From assembly GCA_008360955.1 (NCBI GenBank), contig LUCM01001834.1:318316-382315 (forward strand): 64,000 bases of DNA, read 5' to 3'. Every line of letters starts with the position of its first letter. Position 1 is the stretch's first letter. Under the pieces are notes generated by a model. It ran no database searches. It was not told the DNA's origin and saw nothing but the letters and a program-made list of their open reading frames with translations. A program made the translations under genes and the position numbers. The DNA is from Fasciolopsis buskii (lineage: Eukaryota > Platyhelminthes > Trematoda > Plagiorchiida > Fasciolidae). Shown piece by piece: positions 10,491 to 25,100 of this stretch.

Positions 10491-13400
10491 TTAATAACGC
10501 AGTTTTAACCAATACAGATATGTAAGTAATTTGACGTTGGTTTAGGCGGCATTCTACACTGCGGCATATAAGACTTTGAGAATTTTGAACCAGCATTTTT
10601 GACTCGTTTTCCAACATCATCTTCAGCCTAAAAGCAGCTTCGGGAATTTTTACATATTTACTGCATGTTCCTTTTCTGGTCAAGGGTTACCACCGTAATT
10701 CTTTTTATTTTATTTTACGGCACATCGTGTAAATTTGCTTCCCTTCTAAGAACCAGTTTCAACTACACTCTTTGAAGCTCGGATAACTTAGCGGTGCATG
10801 TAAATCTGATGTTTTATCTATAAAATAGTCTACTTTTTGTAGCAAGCTAAGATTATGTACCAAGCCTCCTTCTCCTTAATCCTTAGCTTTCAAGATTGCA
10901 ATGGCTAAGGGGATGAGCTTGAAAAGTTTATTCTCAACGCCGGACACTTACAACTACATTCACGGGACATTTGATCCAGCTTTATGTCATTAGTAGTCGC
11001 GCGTGTGTTAAGCGGTACACTGAATTTACCTGAGAGCCTTTTGCTTCCTGCAGCCCATACAGTCTTATACTTCACTTCAAACGTCGCTCTGTCCATAACT
11101 CCCATCGACTGTTATTTTTCGCTAGTTGTAGGTCGGAAATCCTGTCGCCTTTTCTGGATGCCAAAAAATCGTATCTTAAATGACCTAGCTTCCACATAAT
11201 ATTATATTGTTTCGCACGTTTATATTTATAGACACGTTTTATGTGCATATCCAAGCAGAAAGGCTTGCACATATATATGTACACAAATATCACTATATAC
11301 CTGTGAATGCAGATACTCAACCATTTGCTTCAGTTATACCTCCTCGGTAGTCCTGATGGCTTCGTTAACATCCAAGCTTAGGGAGCAGTTTTGACTCCTG
11401 GTCAGTCATCTTTCACTCCTCGGGGCATGTTTCCTCTCCTGACCGTCCCTAAAACACCACTCTGTTCAAAAGTTCCACTTGATATTTCCCTCGATGAGCT
11501 GCCCGTAGGAAGTCATTGTTCTTTTGTTTAATAACTTCAACAGGTCTGTCGTGAATAGGCTACTTTTGTGTGGTTACACCGTAGTAGAGATATACGGATC
11601 AATATAAACAATGTGCAATTTTATGCAGAACTGCATACCCACGAACTTACTGGATTGTTTAAATTTTGGTTTACTTTCTGAACTTTTCCTAAATGGTTCA
11701 CCAATCACTCCTCCGTTTCCATGTGGCGCCTGTCATGGTCGACTTTATTTCGCATCCGCAATTGGTGCATGCTCCTAGCTCCTTTGCCTGTTCATTATTT
11801 TTGCCAATCTGTCTCCTCTACCTTGTGCTCAATGTTCTCAAATATAGACCTTTGCGATGCCATAGATACTTTAATGAGAAGACTGAAAAATGTTCGTCGT
11901 TGTAACATGACCTGAGCCATCTTCCTTCCTGCTTACGTACAGGTTGCTAAAAACATTCCAACGATCCATTCTTCCCTTCATTTCTTGCTTTCCTAGGTAG
12001 AACAGGGGACGAGGACCCGGCACCAGTGTCCCGTCACCACAGGCTTTGTCAGCCGACAGAGAATTGGATATACTTTGACAAGTGAACCAAAAGGATGTGA
12101 AGCTGTACCTGACGTGAGCCACGACCACCAAAATCCTGTTTGGGACAAATGCTTTGTGACGTTCCACCGTGCGATAGTCCTTGCCATTCTCCTTGTTGGA
12201 CTCAGGTTTACACTGTTCCAATGCCTAGCCAGACAAAGCGATCTCGCTTTCGAAAACATCACCTTTCTCACCTCACCTTTAACTAAAGTCTGAGTTTCTC
12301 TTCTCTACTTTCCCGTTACTTACTTCCCTATGGTGCACGGCCAACTTCAAGGCTCGGATCGGGAAAAATCCGGCAGGTAGCTCGGCTGCATCAATGCGCG
12401 GTTTCAGCTAGTTTGGCGGATCACACTAACAGTATGCAACTAAAGAGTTTCTCGGACTGAGTATGCAGCGCACCTTCAGCTCCGCCAACCAGCACCGATT
12501 GAGTTAACAAATTATTGGTAACGCTGCTCACATGAGCCCTCATATACTGGCATCCCAGTCACCTTGCTTCTACCCATATTTTCTTTACCTTGCTTTATAC
12601 CACAGCTCTTTCGAGCACCGCTGGACTCCACTGTTATCACCAGCACATCAGGGCTTTTCATGAAACACCCCCACGACATTTTTGCCTTCAGGTTGCTATC
12701 CATAAGCTCACAGATTTCTGATTCCTTACCTGCCACTAAGTTGCTTCAGAAGGCCGAGGTCCCAGGAAGACATCCAGCTGTAAAACCGCTGAAAATCTGT
12801 TAAAAGTGCTGTTACCTTCCTCCGGCCAAGAACTCCAAAAGAACTTCCATCGTTTGCGCTTTCACCCCTTGCTTTTCTATATGTCACCATCCATTCTCCA
12901 TGAAATCTCTTGGACAAGCCTTTCCAGGTTTGTGTGGCAAGTCAACACAAGGGCCAATATTTATTTCTTTCTTCTGGACTGGGTTCCAAGCGTTCTTCTG
13001 GGGAGATCAAAGAAGCGTGCGTGCCCGCAGGATGAATGGCTACAGATGGGAGGAACAGTACCAATAAAAATAGGACTTTATTGGACACAAACACAGCAAA
13101 TTTTGTGACAATGTAAGTCTCATTTTATTGTGAGCGGTGGGTAGGAACAAACGCATTGCATGAACGTAGCTGTAAATCTTTTCTGCAATAGTACTGTTTT
13201 GATCCCATGTGAGATTTCCACCTCTAAGCTAACAAGTTTGCGGGTGACTCAAGTAGAAACAAAAGTTGCTGTTTTCAATTTGGCCCCGCGGGCAACATAA
13301 GAAAGAGATCTATCAGCGGATCAGCTGCAGAGGTTGATTGTGATGGGTTGGATTGGGTTTCGACAAAGATGGATGTTGTGGTGTACTGGAGACAAAAATG

Positions 13401-14285
13401 CTGGAAATGGGACAAGTCAGAAACTGTTACTCCCCCGGATTTGTTGGGTTTCATATGGAATCACGTCAGATGCGCGGTGTTCGCGGACTTTGGTATTCCA
13501 CGTGCACTTGAAATAAAGCCTTAAAGGCACCACGGTTAACTGAACTGAAGTTTGCTGTAACTATTGGTGGATTATTGGCTTGTGGTCTTTGGGATGGCCA
13601 CCTGGTTATTCCTTAGCGGTGGCTACACAGAACTTCCGCAAAGTATTGCATGTGCTGACGTGTGCGACAGGGCAAGAGAAGAAACGTTTGGCGCCAGGAA
13701 GATTTACAATGCATGTCCCTGTAGGCCCCAAATCAGAGTAGTATTTATTCAAGAACGGGCAAAACCCCCGCGGGTTGTCAGTCTATAGTCAGATTGACTG
13801 GTGGCGCACTGGACACCCAAACTGAAAACCACCGCTTTTGCGCTTGAGACAGGAGGTGAGATCCACCAAGTCATGCAAGCCCACTAACTGTCAGCAGCGA
13901 TGAGAGCGGCAGGTCCAACGGCGCCATTCATGCCAAGTTGATTTCCTATCTGTGGTTTCTTATTATCTTGAATGGAGTGCGCTTCATGGTCGTCTACAGG
14001 CATCTCCTGGCGCCGCATTGGGACATCAGAATATGGAACAAAATATGAAGAGAACGTGCAGTCTGGTGAGGTGCCAGCTGCGGATTAATGTAGGAATTTG
14101 TAAAACAAGCTATGACGGGAATTTTGGGTCAGTATAACAACGAAGAGGCATGGTATTCCATGACAGCAGTTAAAGGCGGAGCTACATGGTATGGAGTCAT
14201 AAAGTATTTTTAGAAGTCCATACCGTAGTTACTCGCTGTTCATAGGTATATAGACGTCGGACTACCTTGTAAATGGGTACTGTCA
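10490..14285. other. Unresolved, no gene recognised
   Basis: This is about 3.8 kb of moderately GC-rich, repeat-like sequence. Both strands contain 60-116 codon open frames (for example 11693-11905 plus and 11871-12221 minus), but none shows a recognisable domain, splice structure or codon pattern. The sequence resembles the neighbouring LINE fragments in composition, so old repeat sequence is the likely content. Confidence 0.3.
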
Positions 14286-14640
14286 TGCAGTAATGATAAT
14301 AATGGCTGTATATTTCATGAAGTGTACCCAGAAGCACTCACGATGCATGACTGTGGATCACCATTGTGCCAACAGTGCAAAAACAGTACATTGACTTGGG
14401 AGAGTCGGAGAAGTTTCGGGGAAGAAAATACGAGGGCACAATGTGGACAGCGGATCAGAACGCAGCACACAATGGCGGGGTCCGTTTGAAACTAGGGTCA
14501 ATGGAACTTTGTCAGCACCCTCGGATGCAGCTTTTGTTTGGGTCCCATAAGGCGCATGGCAAAGGGTACAGGAGGGTGCAGATCAGGTTGACGGGAAAAT
14601 AGGAATAAAAACATTTCTTACTCAAGTTTTCACTCTGTTG
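14285..14640 (-). mobile_element. Probable minus-strand LINE 3' end
   Basis: On the minus strand, 14332 down to 14290 reads TGAAATATACAGCCATTATTATCATTAC, which resembles the GAGAAATATACAG(TATTATT) tail of the plus-strand LINEs at 350 and 10470. The preceding minus-strand sequence (CTTTGCCATGCGCC near 14550) resembles the TTGCC-TTGCGCATG block, but the spacing is longer. Only the tail is reasonably convincing. Confidence 0.4.
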
Positions 14641-17075
14641 GAATCGGACAAATGGGGCTGATAAACTGAGTACTGGAAAATTTCATTGGTTCAACTGGTG
14701 CGACAACAAATTGGAGGCGGCGGAAAATTATCCTCATACGTTCACACACTTCAGATTGGCTGGTCAAGTCAATATGGATCATTACGGAATGGTAAAAGGT
14801 CAACATTATATGCAAACGAGAATGGGAGCCATGGTCATGGAAAAAGGTGAAAGATGTAGCTGTGGATACGCCACACATTAGCATCCGTGAATCTAAAAGA
14901 AATTTCTCTATAGAGAACAGGTTTTAAAAATTGAGAAAGCAAGTTTTTGGAGCTGTCAGCAAACGTGCCACCAGATTTTCTTAAGTTTCTCCTATAAAGT
15001 GTGAAACAGCAGAATCAGCAAACAAGGATAAAGTGGGTGGGCAGACGCGGGTGGCAAAACAAAAAGCAAGTGTATACGGTGGAAACCGCGGATTACGCGA
15101 CAGATGCTCAAAATTCGATTGCCGTTTGCGAATCGAGGTTTAGTTTTATACAATGTTCCATGTAGTCTTGCGAGGAAGAGTAGCCCAGAAGTCGTTTTGT
15201 AAATGTTCTTTGAACATTCTAAATCTCGAGTCCGTCACTCTGCCGCATGTTGGACACGCGATGGAACAGCAGTCCAGGATAGGTCTTACGTGGATTTATA
15301 TATTAACAACTTGCTTTCCTGGTTTTTAAAAGTTCTGTGCACCAACCCGATTAGTCTCCTAGCTTTTGCAATTTGTATCCCTGTGTGTTCTGAGAAGTTG
15401 AAGATGCGGCAACCGGTGCAGGAGAGTGGGCTATAAAATATCGCTGCCGCTCTTCAGGTGCTTCCTGCCACCAGCTGCCAGACTTGCATTCATCAAAAGC
15501 CTCTGTGGTAGATTTACTTCCTTATCGTCTGGTAGTTTGCTCCGGTAGCTTTCGTTCTTACGGAGATATTTGGTTTCCCCTATCATCGGAGAAGGTCAAG
15601 AGTTGCCACCTTTATTGGTTGGAAGTCTCTGTTGCACCTTCCCCCTTACTTCCGTTGCCGGATAGCGGACATTTTTTCCATAGCTCCCTCAGAAGACATC
15701 CCACGCTATGTACCCCCGAGTGGACAGTGCCTGCTTCATCACATTCTATATGGCCCCGAGAGCCACTGTCGATCTTTGGCAATTAGTCTGTACACGGCTT
15801 ATTCATCTGAAAGCTTAATCAGTGTGGGCCTCCACGGAAGAGAGGGACTTTTGGGACCCACTCAGTTCACGTTTGCTTTCGCCATGCGGCTCGCCCTCTA
15901 AGTTTGGGCGGCGATAAAGGTCGAAGCTAAAGCCACAGGACCTGTTTCCTTTAGGAGGTGAATTCCGGGTTAAATTAATATCTTGTTCTGTTCGCCAGAG
16001 TTTTGGACTTAGTCTTCAGGCCCGCTTGTAGCTTAGCCGTGGTCATGTTTATGCAGTCTCCCGATGCTGCTGGCCCTATAGGAGACGCTGTGGCCGGCCA
16101 AACATACAATCACTTGCCATCTTTTCTTTTGCATTCCCTCGGGAGATTGCTGAAGAGTGACCGAAGAGCTTTCGGCGGTAATACCAATTCAGCGGGTTCA
16201 GATGCGAAGGCGCACTCGTTTGTAATATCGTTCTGTCGTTCCCGATGCTTTCTAGGAAAGCGGCTTTCGTGCTGTGACCACATGTCAAATCATCCAAGAT
16301 GTTTTGTTAGGATATCAGGGAAAATAACCTCTTATTTGCCGATCATTTCGGATATGCTTATCTTTTGCGAACTTAAAAGCAGTAGATGTCGCTGCTCGTT
16401 TACCACATCGTGCATTCATGCAGGCGTGCTATACTACAGGCAACTTTGACAAACAGTAATAAAATAAGGAACTTTCTTGCAAAACGAACATTCCAACAAT
16501 AAGCTCCAAAGCACGTTAAAGAAAACACTGAAAAACTGAATGGTGCATTAGCAAGACGGATATGAGTGTTTCTTGAAATAAGGCACTTGAAATGGCGCAC
16601 TTAGGGCCATTGTGCGGCACACTGTGCTCAGTGAAATAAGCGGGCTTTTTCACTTAAAACTGCACCCACAGAATCAAACAGCGCGGTGATTCACATCAGG
16701 GCTGGTCCGTTGCACGGAAAAAGTCTCCTTCTGACAAACTGATGTGATTCAACGGTCTGAGACAGAGGCCATTGTTCCTCCGGTATTTTGTTCTCAAGTC
16801 TCTCACATGTTCAGCTCAAGCATACTGGTTACTGCTAAAGGAAGACGTAATGCACGCAGTTCACCCTCGCGGTGATGTAACATCACAGCATGCAATCTGT
16901 TGAATACAAGGCGGCACCTTACTGACAAATCCGTAAACAGACATAATAGAAAAAATATTTACTTTGTAAGAGAAAACATGCACTTCACGGCATTTTTGTT
17001 TCACTCCATTCTCCAGTGTATTTTTCATGTTTAAGGGTGCGTCAGTGGTGTTCTATGTAGAGCAATTCTCAGGCC
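14640..17075. other. Unresolved, no gene recognised
   Basis: No domain could be identified on either strand. The plus-strand open frames 15484-15786 and 16003-16449 are the longest. They have no signal peptide, domain motif or supporting splice sites, and each overlaps other open frames. They are treated as chance frames in repeat-derived DNA. Confidence 0.3.
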
Positions 17076-17079
17076 TCAA

Positions 17080-17265
17080 ATCCTTTCCAGCCATAAAATG
17101 GAAGTTACCGTATTCTGTGCCACAATAACTTCTTTGTTTACACTGTCCCACAGAGATACCATTCGATTCTTGAAGGAGCGTTTCCGTACTCTCGTTCTAT
17201 GACGATGCTTGAACACTTTTTGGAGTGCCGTCTGAGTGTGTTCAGTTAGGAACGCCGGGAAAACA
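17080..17265 (-). mobile_element. C-terminal fragment of a CR1-like LINE ORF2
   Basis: On the minus strand a block near 17210-17100 reads H-R-T-R-V-R-K-R-S-F-K-N-R-M-V-S-L-W-D-S and continues V-N-K-E-V-I-V-A. This matches the widespread non-LTR C-terminal pattern (R-x-x-x-F-x-x-R-V-x-x-x-W-N-x-L-P-x-x-V-V-x-A). It is only about 60 codons long and ends in a stop shortly afterwards. The RT domain expected at higher coordinates was not found up to 17.5 kb, so this is a 5'-truncated or deleted copy. Confidence 0.6.
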
Positions 17266-17509
17266 TCCGCCATTTGTGTGGAAAACAGATGAAGCGTGAG
17301 AAAATAGATGCCTCTATTCTGCGAATTTTCAGGCACACGTGCTGACGACGGTCAGATGTTGAGGGTAAGGAATATTGCTGTACTCGCTGGAGTATCCCCG
17401 GCCGGCCCAGATTGTGCAATATGGCTACCCCAGTAGGTTGTGTGGAACGTAGCGCCCTATAGAACCTGTAAACCTTTTGCAGCAGTGGCGCAGACGCGGG
17501 AATCACTGA

Positions 17510-20500
17510 GTGTGCAAGCCTCGATCCTGATCAATGCTTCAACTTTTCGTAATCGTAACCACTTTGGTGATCAAAAGGCATGCGTTCAAACCACCAACGG
17601 TTGAAGGTCTTGTAATTTACCCGCTGCATTTAAACTACGTATATGTTCCTGTGTACGAAAAGTGACCGTCTTTATTTGGCAGTTGGAAATATTTTTATTC
17701 ATTGATGAGTGAGATATGTGAATTTATATAAAATCCGATGAACTTAATACATAACTCACAGCAATGTATCTACTGATCAGAGATACAGCGACTGAATATT
17801 TGGTGACACTGGTGGGTAAGTTTAATAAATACTGAAAAATATATTGTTCTGATAGCTTTAATAAACCAAATTGTTCTTCTATTGTATATGATGCATGCTA
17901 TTACTTTCAGTGGTTGGCGAATAATCAAGACACTGTACTTATCCTAGAGTCCGATAATTTTTGTAATGAATAATGAATAGTGCCGCCAAAGACACTCGAA
18001 TGATTAATGGATATACTTTTTCCCGCAAACCGGTGACGCGTTCCTGTTCCTCTTTGGCAATTCGGTGATTTATAAACAAACAGAAAAAAAAACATGATGG
18101 TCTCCGCCCCTTTTCAAAAAAGTAATTACCTGTTGTCAAAAACGGAATATAAGATCACCGGCTTCAAAAACATTGTTGACATCTTACTGAAAAAAAAACA
18201 ACTCGTCAGTTTACCTGTATTAGGAGCATTTGTCGCAGACATCACAGAACTGCTTCTAAGATATTACTTTTTTCCGCTAATTATCTAGACATCATTATGG
18301 TCAGAAAAAGTGGTTAACCGTTTCATCTAAGCTCGGGCATTTTCACTTTTCCAATCAAGAACGAGTAGGAACAGGATTTACATTTGTCCTCTGCGGATTC
18401 GTTTTTTGGATCAATTATTGCCTCCCAGCGCTTAAGTTGGGATTTAGATTCTAAGGTGATTGGTGAACCCAAAATTTTCCGCTCACTACAGTAATGTGAA
18501 CAGTATTTTGTTAGAACGAAAAAGATATTCGCAAATTAAAATGAAGGACTAAAAATTGATTTCTGTCACTGAGTGGGGAAGTGCAAGTTGCTGAGTTTTA
18601 TCTGGATCCAACAGATAACACCGGCCAATACTGTTGAAATCGTAAAGTAATATTCAGCAGCTTATATTTATTGAATATGCTTTTCTCCTACCAAAGTGAA
18701 GAAATTCAAACAACTTCTAAGTACCTGAGTAACAGTGCTTTTAAAAATAAACATAAACTGGTTCAAGTTGAAGTATTTACTGAAGGGTATTGAAGTAAAT
18801 ACAGCGAGCCCTCAGAAAACTGAAAAACGGGAAGTTGTAATAAAACACCTAGTTTGGGAAATGTCAATAGAGGAAATAGAATCTCTCGCCGTAGCAGCCA
18901 ATCGTGGCAAAATTTTCGTGATTGCATTAACAATTTGGTTTAGAGCACGTAGCTGGTCGAAATTGTGGGGAAAACAATATCAATTATTTTACAATACCTG
19001 TGGTTTTATCTTTGATTTTGATGGCGAAGGATCTATGCAGAAATGTTTTAGCCGGGATCTATATTCACCTTAGTTTCTTTTTTTTAAATACCGTAATGGA
19101 AATTCGTCTCTCATTTGAGGTGCCAATTTTGAAGCAAGCAGCGAGGCAAAAATACAGTTGTTCACGAAACTTGTTAAGCGTTTTGCTAACGTTCAGGGAG
19201 ATAAGCTGTTCCGCCAATGGAGTAGATGAAATTTATTTGATGCTCGGGTACTGTTTTAAATAGACAGTTTCATTTAGTTGACAGCGAGGACAATTTCACC
19301 TTGGAAGAAAAAATACAATGAGTTTTACACATTCGGGTGACTGTCGGTTATGTACTCCAGCGACCGGCTGACAAGGCTTGCATTGCCTTAGAACTTCTGA
19401 AAGGTGAAGAGAAAAATGTGAATACATACAATGCCTACGCAAATGTATATTTACTTTCTATGCTGCCTAGGCCTATGGAACTTTTATTCGCGAAGTAAAT
19501 AAGTAACGATTTCCCAGGTGAGCAAGTGGCCTAGCTCAAACCAATTTTAAATTTAAACTATTATTCTTACTCAAATAATTTCCAAAACATTTTAAGGCAA
19601 AACCCTTAGAAAATGCGTCACTAAGCTAGGATGACGCACATGTTCAAAAGCAATAGCCAGCATGATCCAAAATATCAGGCTATTTTTACTAAAGCCATAG
19701 TAACTAATGAGTGAGACTGAAGAAATAGGCCACTAAAAATAGCGCAGTTTTTGACTTAATAAGCCGTTTATTGAAGTTAACCCGACTAACTGCCTCGAAA
19801 GTTGAGCACCGTTGCCTTTGCTTTTGGCTTATTAGTTTATTTGAAGCTTTTTGGGTTCAGCACTTATGATGAGAATACTTAGGATGCTGTTCCCTTGACC
19901 AACAATTTTAGCAAATGTTTTCTAAAGACGTTTTCTTTTCTAGTTGGTTTATACTGTACCCTTTGACGCTTATTAATAAATATTTAACGTTTTTATGAGC
20001 AGGCGTCCTCTAATCGTAGGGAGAAGTTTAATTAAACGACGATCCGTGTTTTACAAAAGATCTCAATGCACTAACAACAGAATTTACTAAAGAAACTCTT
20101 CGACTCACCCAGGAAAAACATAGGTACTGACCACCTGTCCTTGGAAAGTGGAGACATCCAAGAAATTTATTGTCAGTATTCTCAGATACAGAACAAGTAT
20201 ATTCATCTCCAAAGCTTAATAATATGACTCTCTAGATCTGCTACTAATAGGATCTACCTGACCAGGACTGGAGCCCATTTTTGCTTCGGTTATTACCGTC
20301 TTGCAGAAACATTTAGAAAAAAGAGAATCCAAAGTGCAGCATTTCGGCACAACAGTAAATTTTGAAGGGTTAAGCAAGCGCAACTTACTTAAAAAGTCGG
20401 GTTTGGACTTGTGTAGGCCATATGATTTGGTGTGTGGCTTCGAGTTTTATTAAACAGAAACAATTAATGCTCTACCTTTGAAATGTACGGTAAAAAGCAG

Positions 20501-21770
20501 TAATGTAAAATGACAATTTACTTAAATATGTAGGTGATCCTGCAGAGTTCTCTTTCACCACTTCTGCGGTAAAGTAAGATTTATAATCCAATATAGCTTT
20601 TGTGTAGTAGATTATTAGGGGGCGTTTGTTTCCCTCACACTGTTCTGACTCAAATCAATGGAAGGAGTAGATTATTCAGGTTTTGCACAAGTTCAAATAC
20701 TCGATAATCAAACTAAGAAGTTGCAAGTGACCATAGGATTTTAGGTTCCTCATCGCAATTTCAAATACTTTTCGACGCAGTTACCTTTCTTTGACGCCTC
20801 TGGCCTTGGAAAAGCAGAAAAAGCAAATGTTTTTCAAAAGTTATTTAAAACAGGTCACCTATGGGATGTTTGCTCTTGATCTCCACAGAAGAACATGCTG
20901 CTCTTTAAAGTACTGCAAACCGTTGTAATGTTGAGTTAAAAACAATGTACACAACATGAATCGAAATCGCCAAACTGTTCAAAGGACTCTTCTATAAGCA
21001 GAATGTAGGTTAAAACAACAAGAGCCCCTATTTTTACCAACGGATCCAAAGTTTTAGGTTCCAAATGGTTTTCAGACAAGAAAAATTCTGGGTATCAGTG
21101 AGCAAATAAATATTGGTTAATGAGGGGGAAAACGTTGCCGCAGTAGCAAATGATTTTCTGTCGTCCTGACACGTATTCATTTTCAGCATTCGCTGCAAAC
21201 TGAAAAATATATAAATATTTACAGCAGAAGGTTATGTCTTTTCAAAAATGGGGCTGTCATCTTAGCTCCCAAGCTAAGATTAAGGTACGTATAACTCAGT
21301 GCTACTAGTTACGCTAAGATTAACACCATGAACACTAGTTTTATGGTTATCAGCTTTTTCACTTTTTATAGCCCTTGGAAACTACTAAAATGTGATAAAG
21401 TTTCCTATCTGCACAGGTAGCACGTGTCTGCGCTAACTCACAGCACACACGTTTTAGCCTAATGCTTGAATGTGGTCTGCCCAGCAGTTACAACTTTACA
21501 TCTGAATTGAAAAACTTTAATCTGCAGACTGCCTTTTTTAGCAGAAATCTTTAAAGTCCTGAAACGAAATGAGCTTAGCAAAGAAGTAATAATGAAGCAG
21601 TTCTTGAAATTTTGATCTTCATTTCCCAAAAGGAGGCGGTTCATAGACTGGAGACTGAGTTGTCATTTGGCTTAGCTACTTTGACGATATCGTTTTACCG
21701 TCTAACAATGCACAAAACGTTGGGCCGCTTGGTACTTTAAATATCTATCATAGTTTGTTGTGTTCTTGAT
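17510..21770. other. AT-rich intergenic or intronic DNA, nothing recognised
   Basis: About 4.3 kb with no open frame longer than 112 codons (18735-19073) and no domain. Runs of A and T and frequent stops in all frames are consistent with intergenic or long-intron sequence. Confidence 0.5.
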
Positions 21771-21774
21771 TGTG

Positions 21775-22175
21775 AGACCCTGCTTATCTCTCCTAAGTTA
21801 GCCCGGCAACTTTCTGTATTCGACCACCGATGTTTTCACAATGCCGGCGTCTTATGGAAAAAAAAGGTGACCAGTGACGTGTGCTAGGTGCAGATAGTCA
21901 ACACCTGATTGAGATACTTGCCCTCTGTCGCCTTCGGTGGTTTGGACATGTATTGCATATGTCTGCTCAAATTTTAATTTTTGTTGTTCCTTTCGGAATT
22001 TTTGGGCAAGGTTGGAAGAGACGATGTGGCGGTCAAGCTATGACTAAGCTTAGAGGTAGGAAGAAGTTGGCTTCTACCTTGACTTCGGTTGGTTCTGTTT
22101 GCCTTTCTGGTTGGTGCTCAGGATATCAGGACTGTTGCCAGTTAAAGATGCTGACAAATAAGACAAAATCAAAGT
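21775..22175 (+). mobile_element. C-terminal fragment of an RTE-type LINE (copy 1)
   Basis: Translated pieces follow the RTE ORF2 C-terminus. A-R-Q-L-S-V-F-D-H-R-C lies at about 21800-21835 and V-T-S-D-V-C at about 21870-21885. In the open frame 21881-22255, L-C-R-L-R-W-F-G-H-V-L-H-M is followed by G-W-K-R-R-C-G-G-Q-A-M-T. The latter matches the RTE signature LRWLGHVLRM...GWKKRRGGQ. A short stretch (L-S-G-W-C-S-G-Y-Q-D) stands for the usual L-P-G-W-G-P-R-D. The RT itself is missing (5' truncation), and a frameshift separates the first block from the second. Confidence 0.8.
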
Positions 22176-25100
22176 CAGTGGCGCGAGTGCTATATGGTTA
22201 TTCTGTAGAACTATACTTCTTAGAAAATAATCCAAAAACAACTAAAAATCTATGAAAATTTTACTGTGAGAATATAGAATAAAATTTAATTTGTTATGAT
22301 TTATCATTTTTCTCTACTTTGTTTCCCTTCCTTGGCGTTCCAATCACGAGTTGTTGCCTTTGCATCCTGCTTGTTTTCAAGGCTGTGTATACTACATATA
22401 TATATATACATAATAAACCACATAAAAGTTCATCACTGATTGGGTAACTGTCTGCGGACATGTGGAGATGGTGAAATATAGGGCTACTATGTTACGCGTT
22501 ATTGTTATTTACTAACCATTTTAGATACATGTCGAATAGTTTGATGGTTTTGATGTTGGACCCGTAACCGCTCATCCCAACTCTGCTTGTAACTTAGGAA
22601 GCAATGCCCATTTACCAGTAATGTGTCCCACCACGAAAACAGACTGCGGAACGCTAATGAGTTGTTAACTTTTGATAAACCATTTAAGTGTCAATAAAAT
22701 TAGTTATTTGAACCGTTTACAACTCCGGCAAATTGCAGTAAGCGCCTGACTAAAGAATGAAAGTATTTTGTAAGAAACTTGTCTGTCACACATGAATACT
22801 GCAGCAACAAAAGGACAGCATTCGTAACCAAACCAAATATCCAATAGTATAATAGTTTCTTATTTCACTGTTGTCGTGCTGTTATGTAGTATAACAGGAG
22901 TAACAAATAATGTCAACCAGCATTTGATTTATTAGTTGCATTTAAGAAGTACTTTAAAATCGGATGGATGTTCTTTTCATGTCGACTCATTTGTCCGGAA
23001 GAGATTAATAAATACTGAACAAAGCTCACAAAAGAATTTTAATACTGGCACAACAGTTTAACGGTTACACTCTTACCTAATAGCGAAAGAGAAAATGTAA
23101 TATTTCCGTTATGATTCTCAAAAAAAATCAAGGAAGGATTGAAGAATGTTTGATAACTCAAGAATGCGTAAACAGCACAAAACGTGAGAAGTCGTGCATT
23201 TAGGAACGTTAAAACTTTCGGTTGGATTAAACAAAGTGGTTCTTAAGGTTTCATGTGGAACGGCATTATAGAATTTTATATCGCTTCCTTCTAATCAAGA
23301 ATAACGTAAAACGCATGAAATTTTGATGTGTTTATATTACGCTGCAAAATATTTCCCCATTCGTTATATGTATAAAGTTTATTATCTTATGTCTACGTAT
23401 ATGTTTGCAAAATCTGTTAACAACTCAGGAGTCACCATAATATTGGGGAAGAGCAAAAGCAGCAAACGTGAAAGAGGGAAGAATAAGAAGCATTCTATCT
23501 AATTCGGCATACATGTGAGCTTATTATTCTTCAGTTTTACGCGGTCAGTTGTGCATCGACATCCGTAATTCCTTTGTAAGCTTCATGCTACTCGATTGCC
23601 TGAACCAAAGTAGAGGGCCAAAATAGGGAATTCAGCCCGTTCTACTAGACCTGAAAATAAGGTTGCCTGAATGTCATAAAATCTTCCGTAAAATGGGGAC
23701 TATCTTCTCTGTTCATGCACCCTTTGCTTGAGTTTAGACATCCTTGGCGCCCATGATACTCAAATATCCTGATGATCACCTAAAAGCAAACTCTCTATCC
23801 AACCCGTAGTTCTTTTAGAATCATGGCTTAACAGACTACTCCAGACTGGTTGCTCCGTGGAAGGAGCCGGGATCTCGCCTTCGTTCTTGCATTTTTTGTT
23901 GACACCACTGTCACAAAGAGGCGGTGCACAACATTTTTCAGTGAACGCCATTTGAGAAACAGATCGTATGGGGGAACTGCAGAGGGTAAGTAGCCAGCTT
24001 AGAACCTAATGGACCACAATGGAGCAGTTTTGTAGATCATATATTAAGATTTTATATGAGTTCAGACGAGTAATCTCTGCTACAGAATTTCGAGAATAAG
24101 CATGTTTGCTTAGTGAGATATCTTGTCATCAACTTTAAGGCACCCATATATATCACCTTTTATTAATTAACCGCGATCCCGTTTTATTAGTTTTGCTATC
24201 CCTAATATATAGTGGGTACCATTTGCATTGAAACTTCCCGGGCAGACAGAAATAGAGTTACCTCCTAACAGGGCTCAGTTTTTGGTACTGAAGTTTAAAT
24301 AAAATGCTCGGTTTTGTTGCGCTGTAAAGATGAATACACCACTATTCGGAAGGTTACTGCAGCTGATCTAGTAGGACGTTATGTAGTTGCATGCTGTAAC
24401 AAAAACCGATTTAATACTCCACCAGGAAGTGGCTTCAAATGCCATGAGGTACAATAAAAAAAGTGAAGCTCAGGGGCTGAAGTCCAGCAAGCGAAAGCAA
24501 CAGTATGTCACTTATAAACCTAGGAACGAGATGGCAAAATACAATGTTCCTCACAATAATACCTCAGTTACTAGGATCATGGATTTCGGAGTCTCTTGTC
24601 GTGAAGCTACGGAGCATGCCTCTTTCACTATATGCGCTTCAAGTATGTAGTGGAAATTGTAACTTTCAGTTAAACCAGGTTATATTTAGTGAAAATCGGG
24701 TAATGGTTCATGAATTCGGCGAATGTTCTGCGTTAGTTCGGCAAACGAGCAAAAGTTGTTTATTAAACTTATTTTGTTTCTTCTAACCCAGAGACTGTTT
24801 GTGACTTAATGAATAGTGTTTTAAGAGACTACTGGATTATAGTTCGTAAATCCTATGCCAAAACTAGGAGCTTTTGTGTGGTAACTAATCCTCTACACGA
24901 GGACCATTGTAAGACTATAATCGTGGTTATAAATTTGGTAGTTGTGCTCATACGCCATCAGTCGACATTCGACAAAACTGTCAAAATAACTTGAGGGGGT
25001 AATAAATTATTTCACACATTGCACAACTGATCTCAGAGAGGGCAGAAGACAGAAAGCGGAAAATTTGTTTACACGAAGAAGTAATTGCAGTTATTATTGA

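Noticed and set aside
16003..16449. 148-codon plus-strand open frame
   Set aside because: No domain, no splice support and overlapping minus-strand open frames of similar quality; chance frame.
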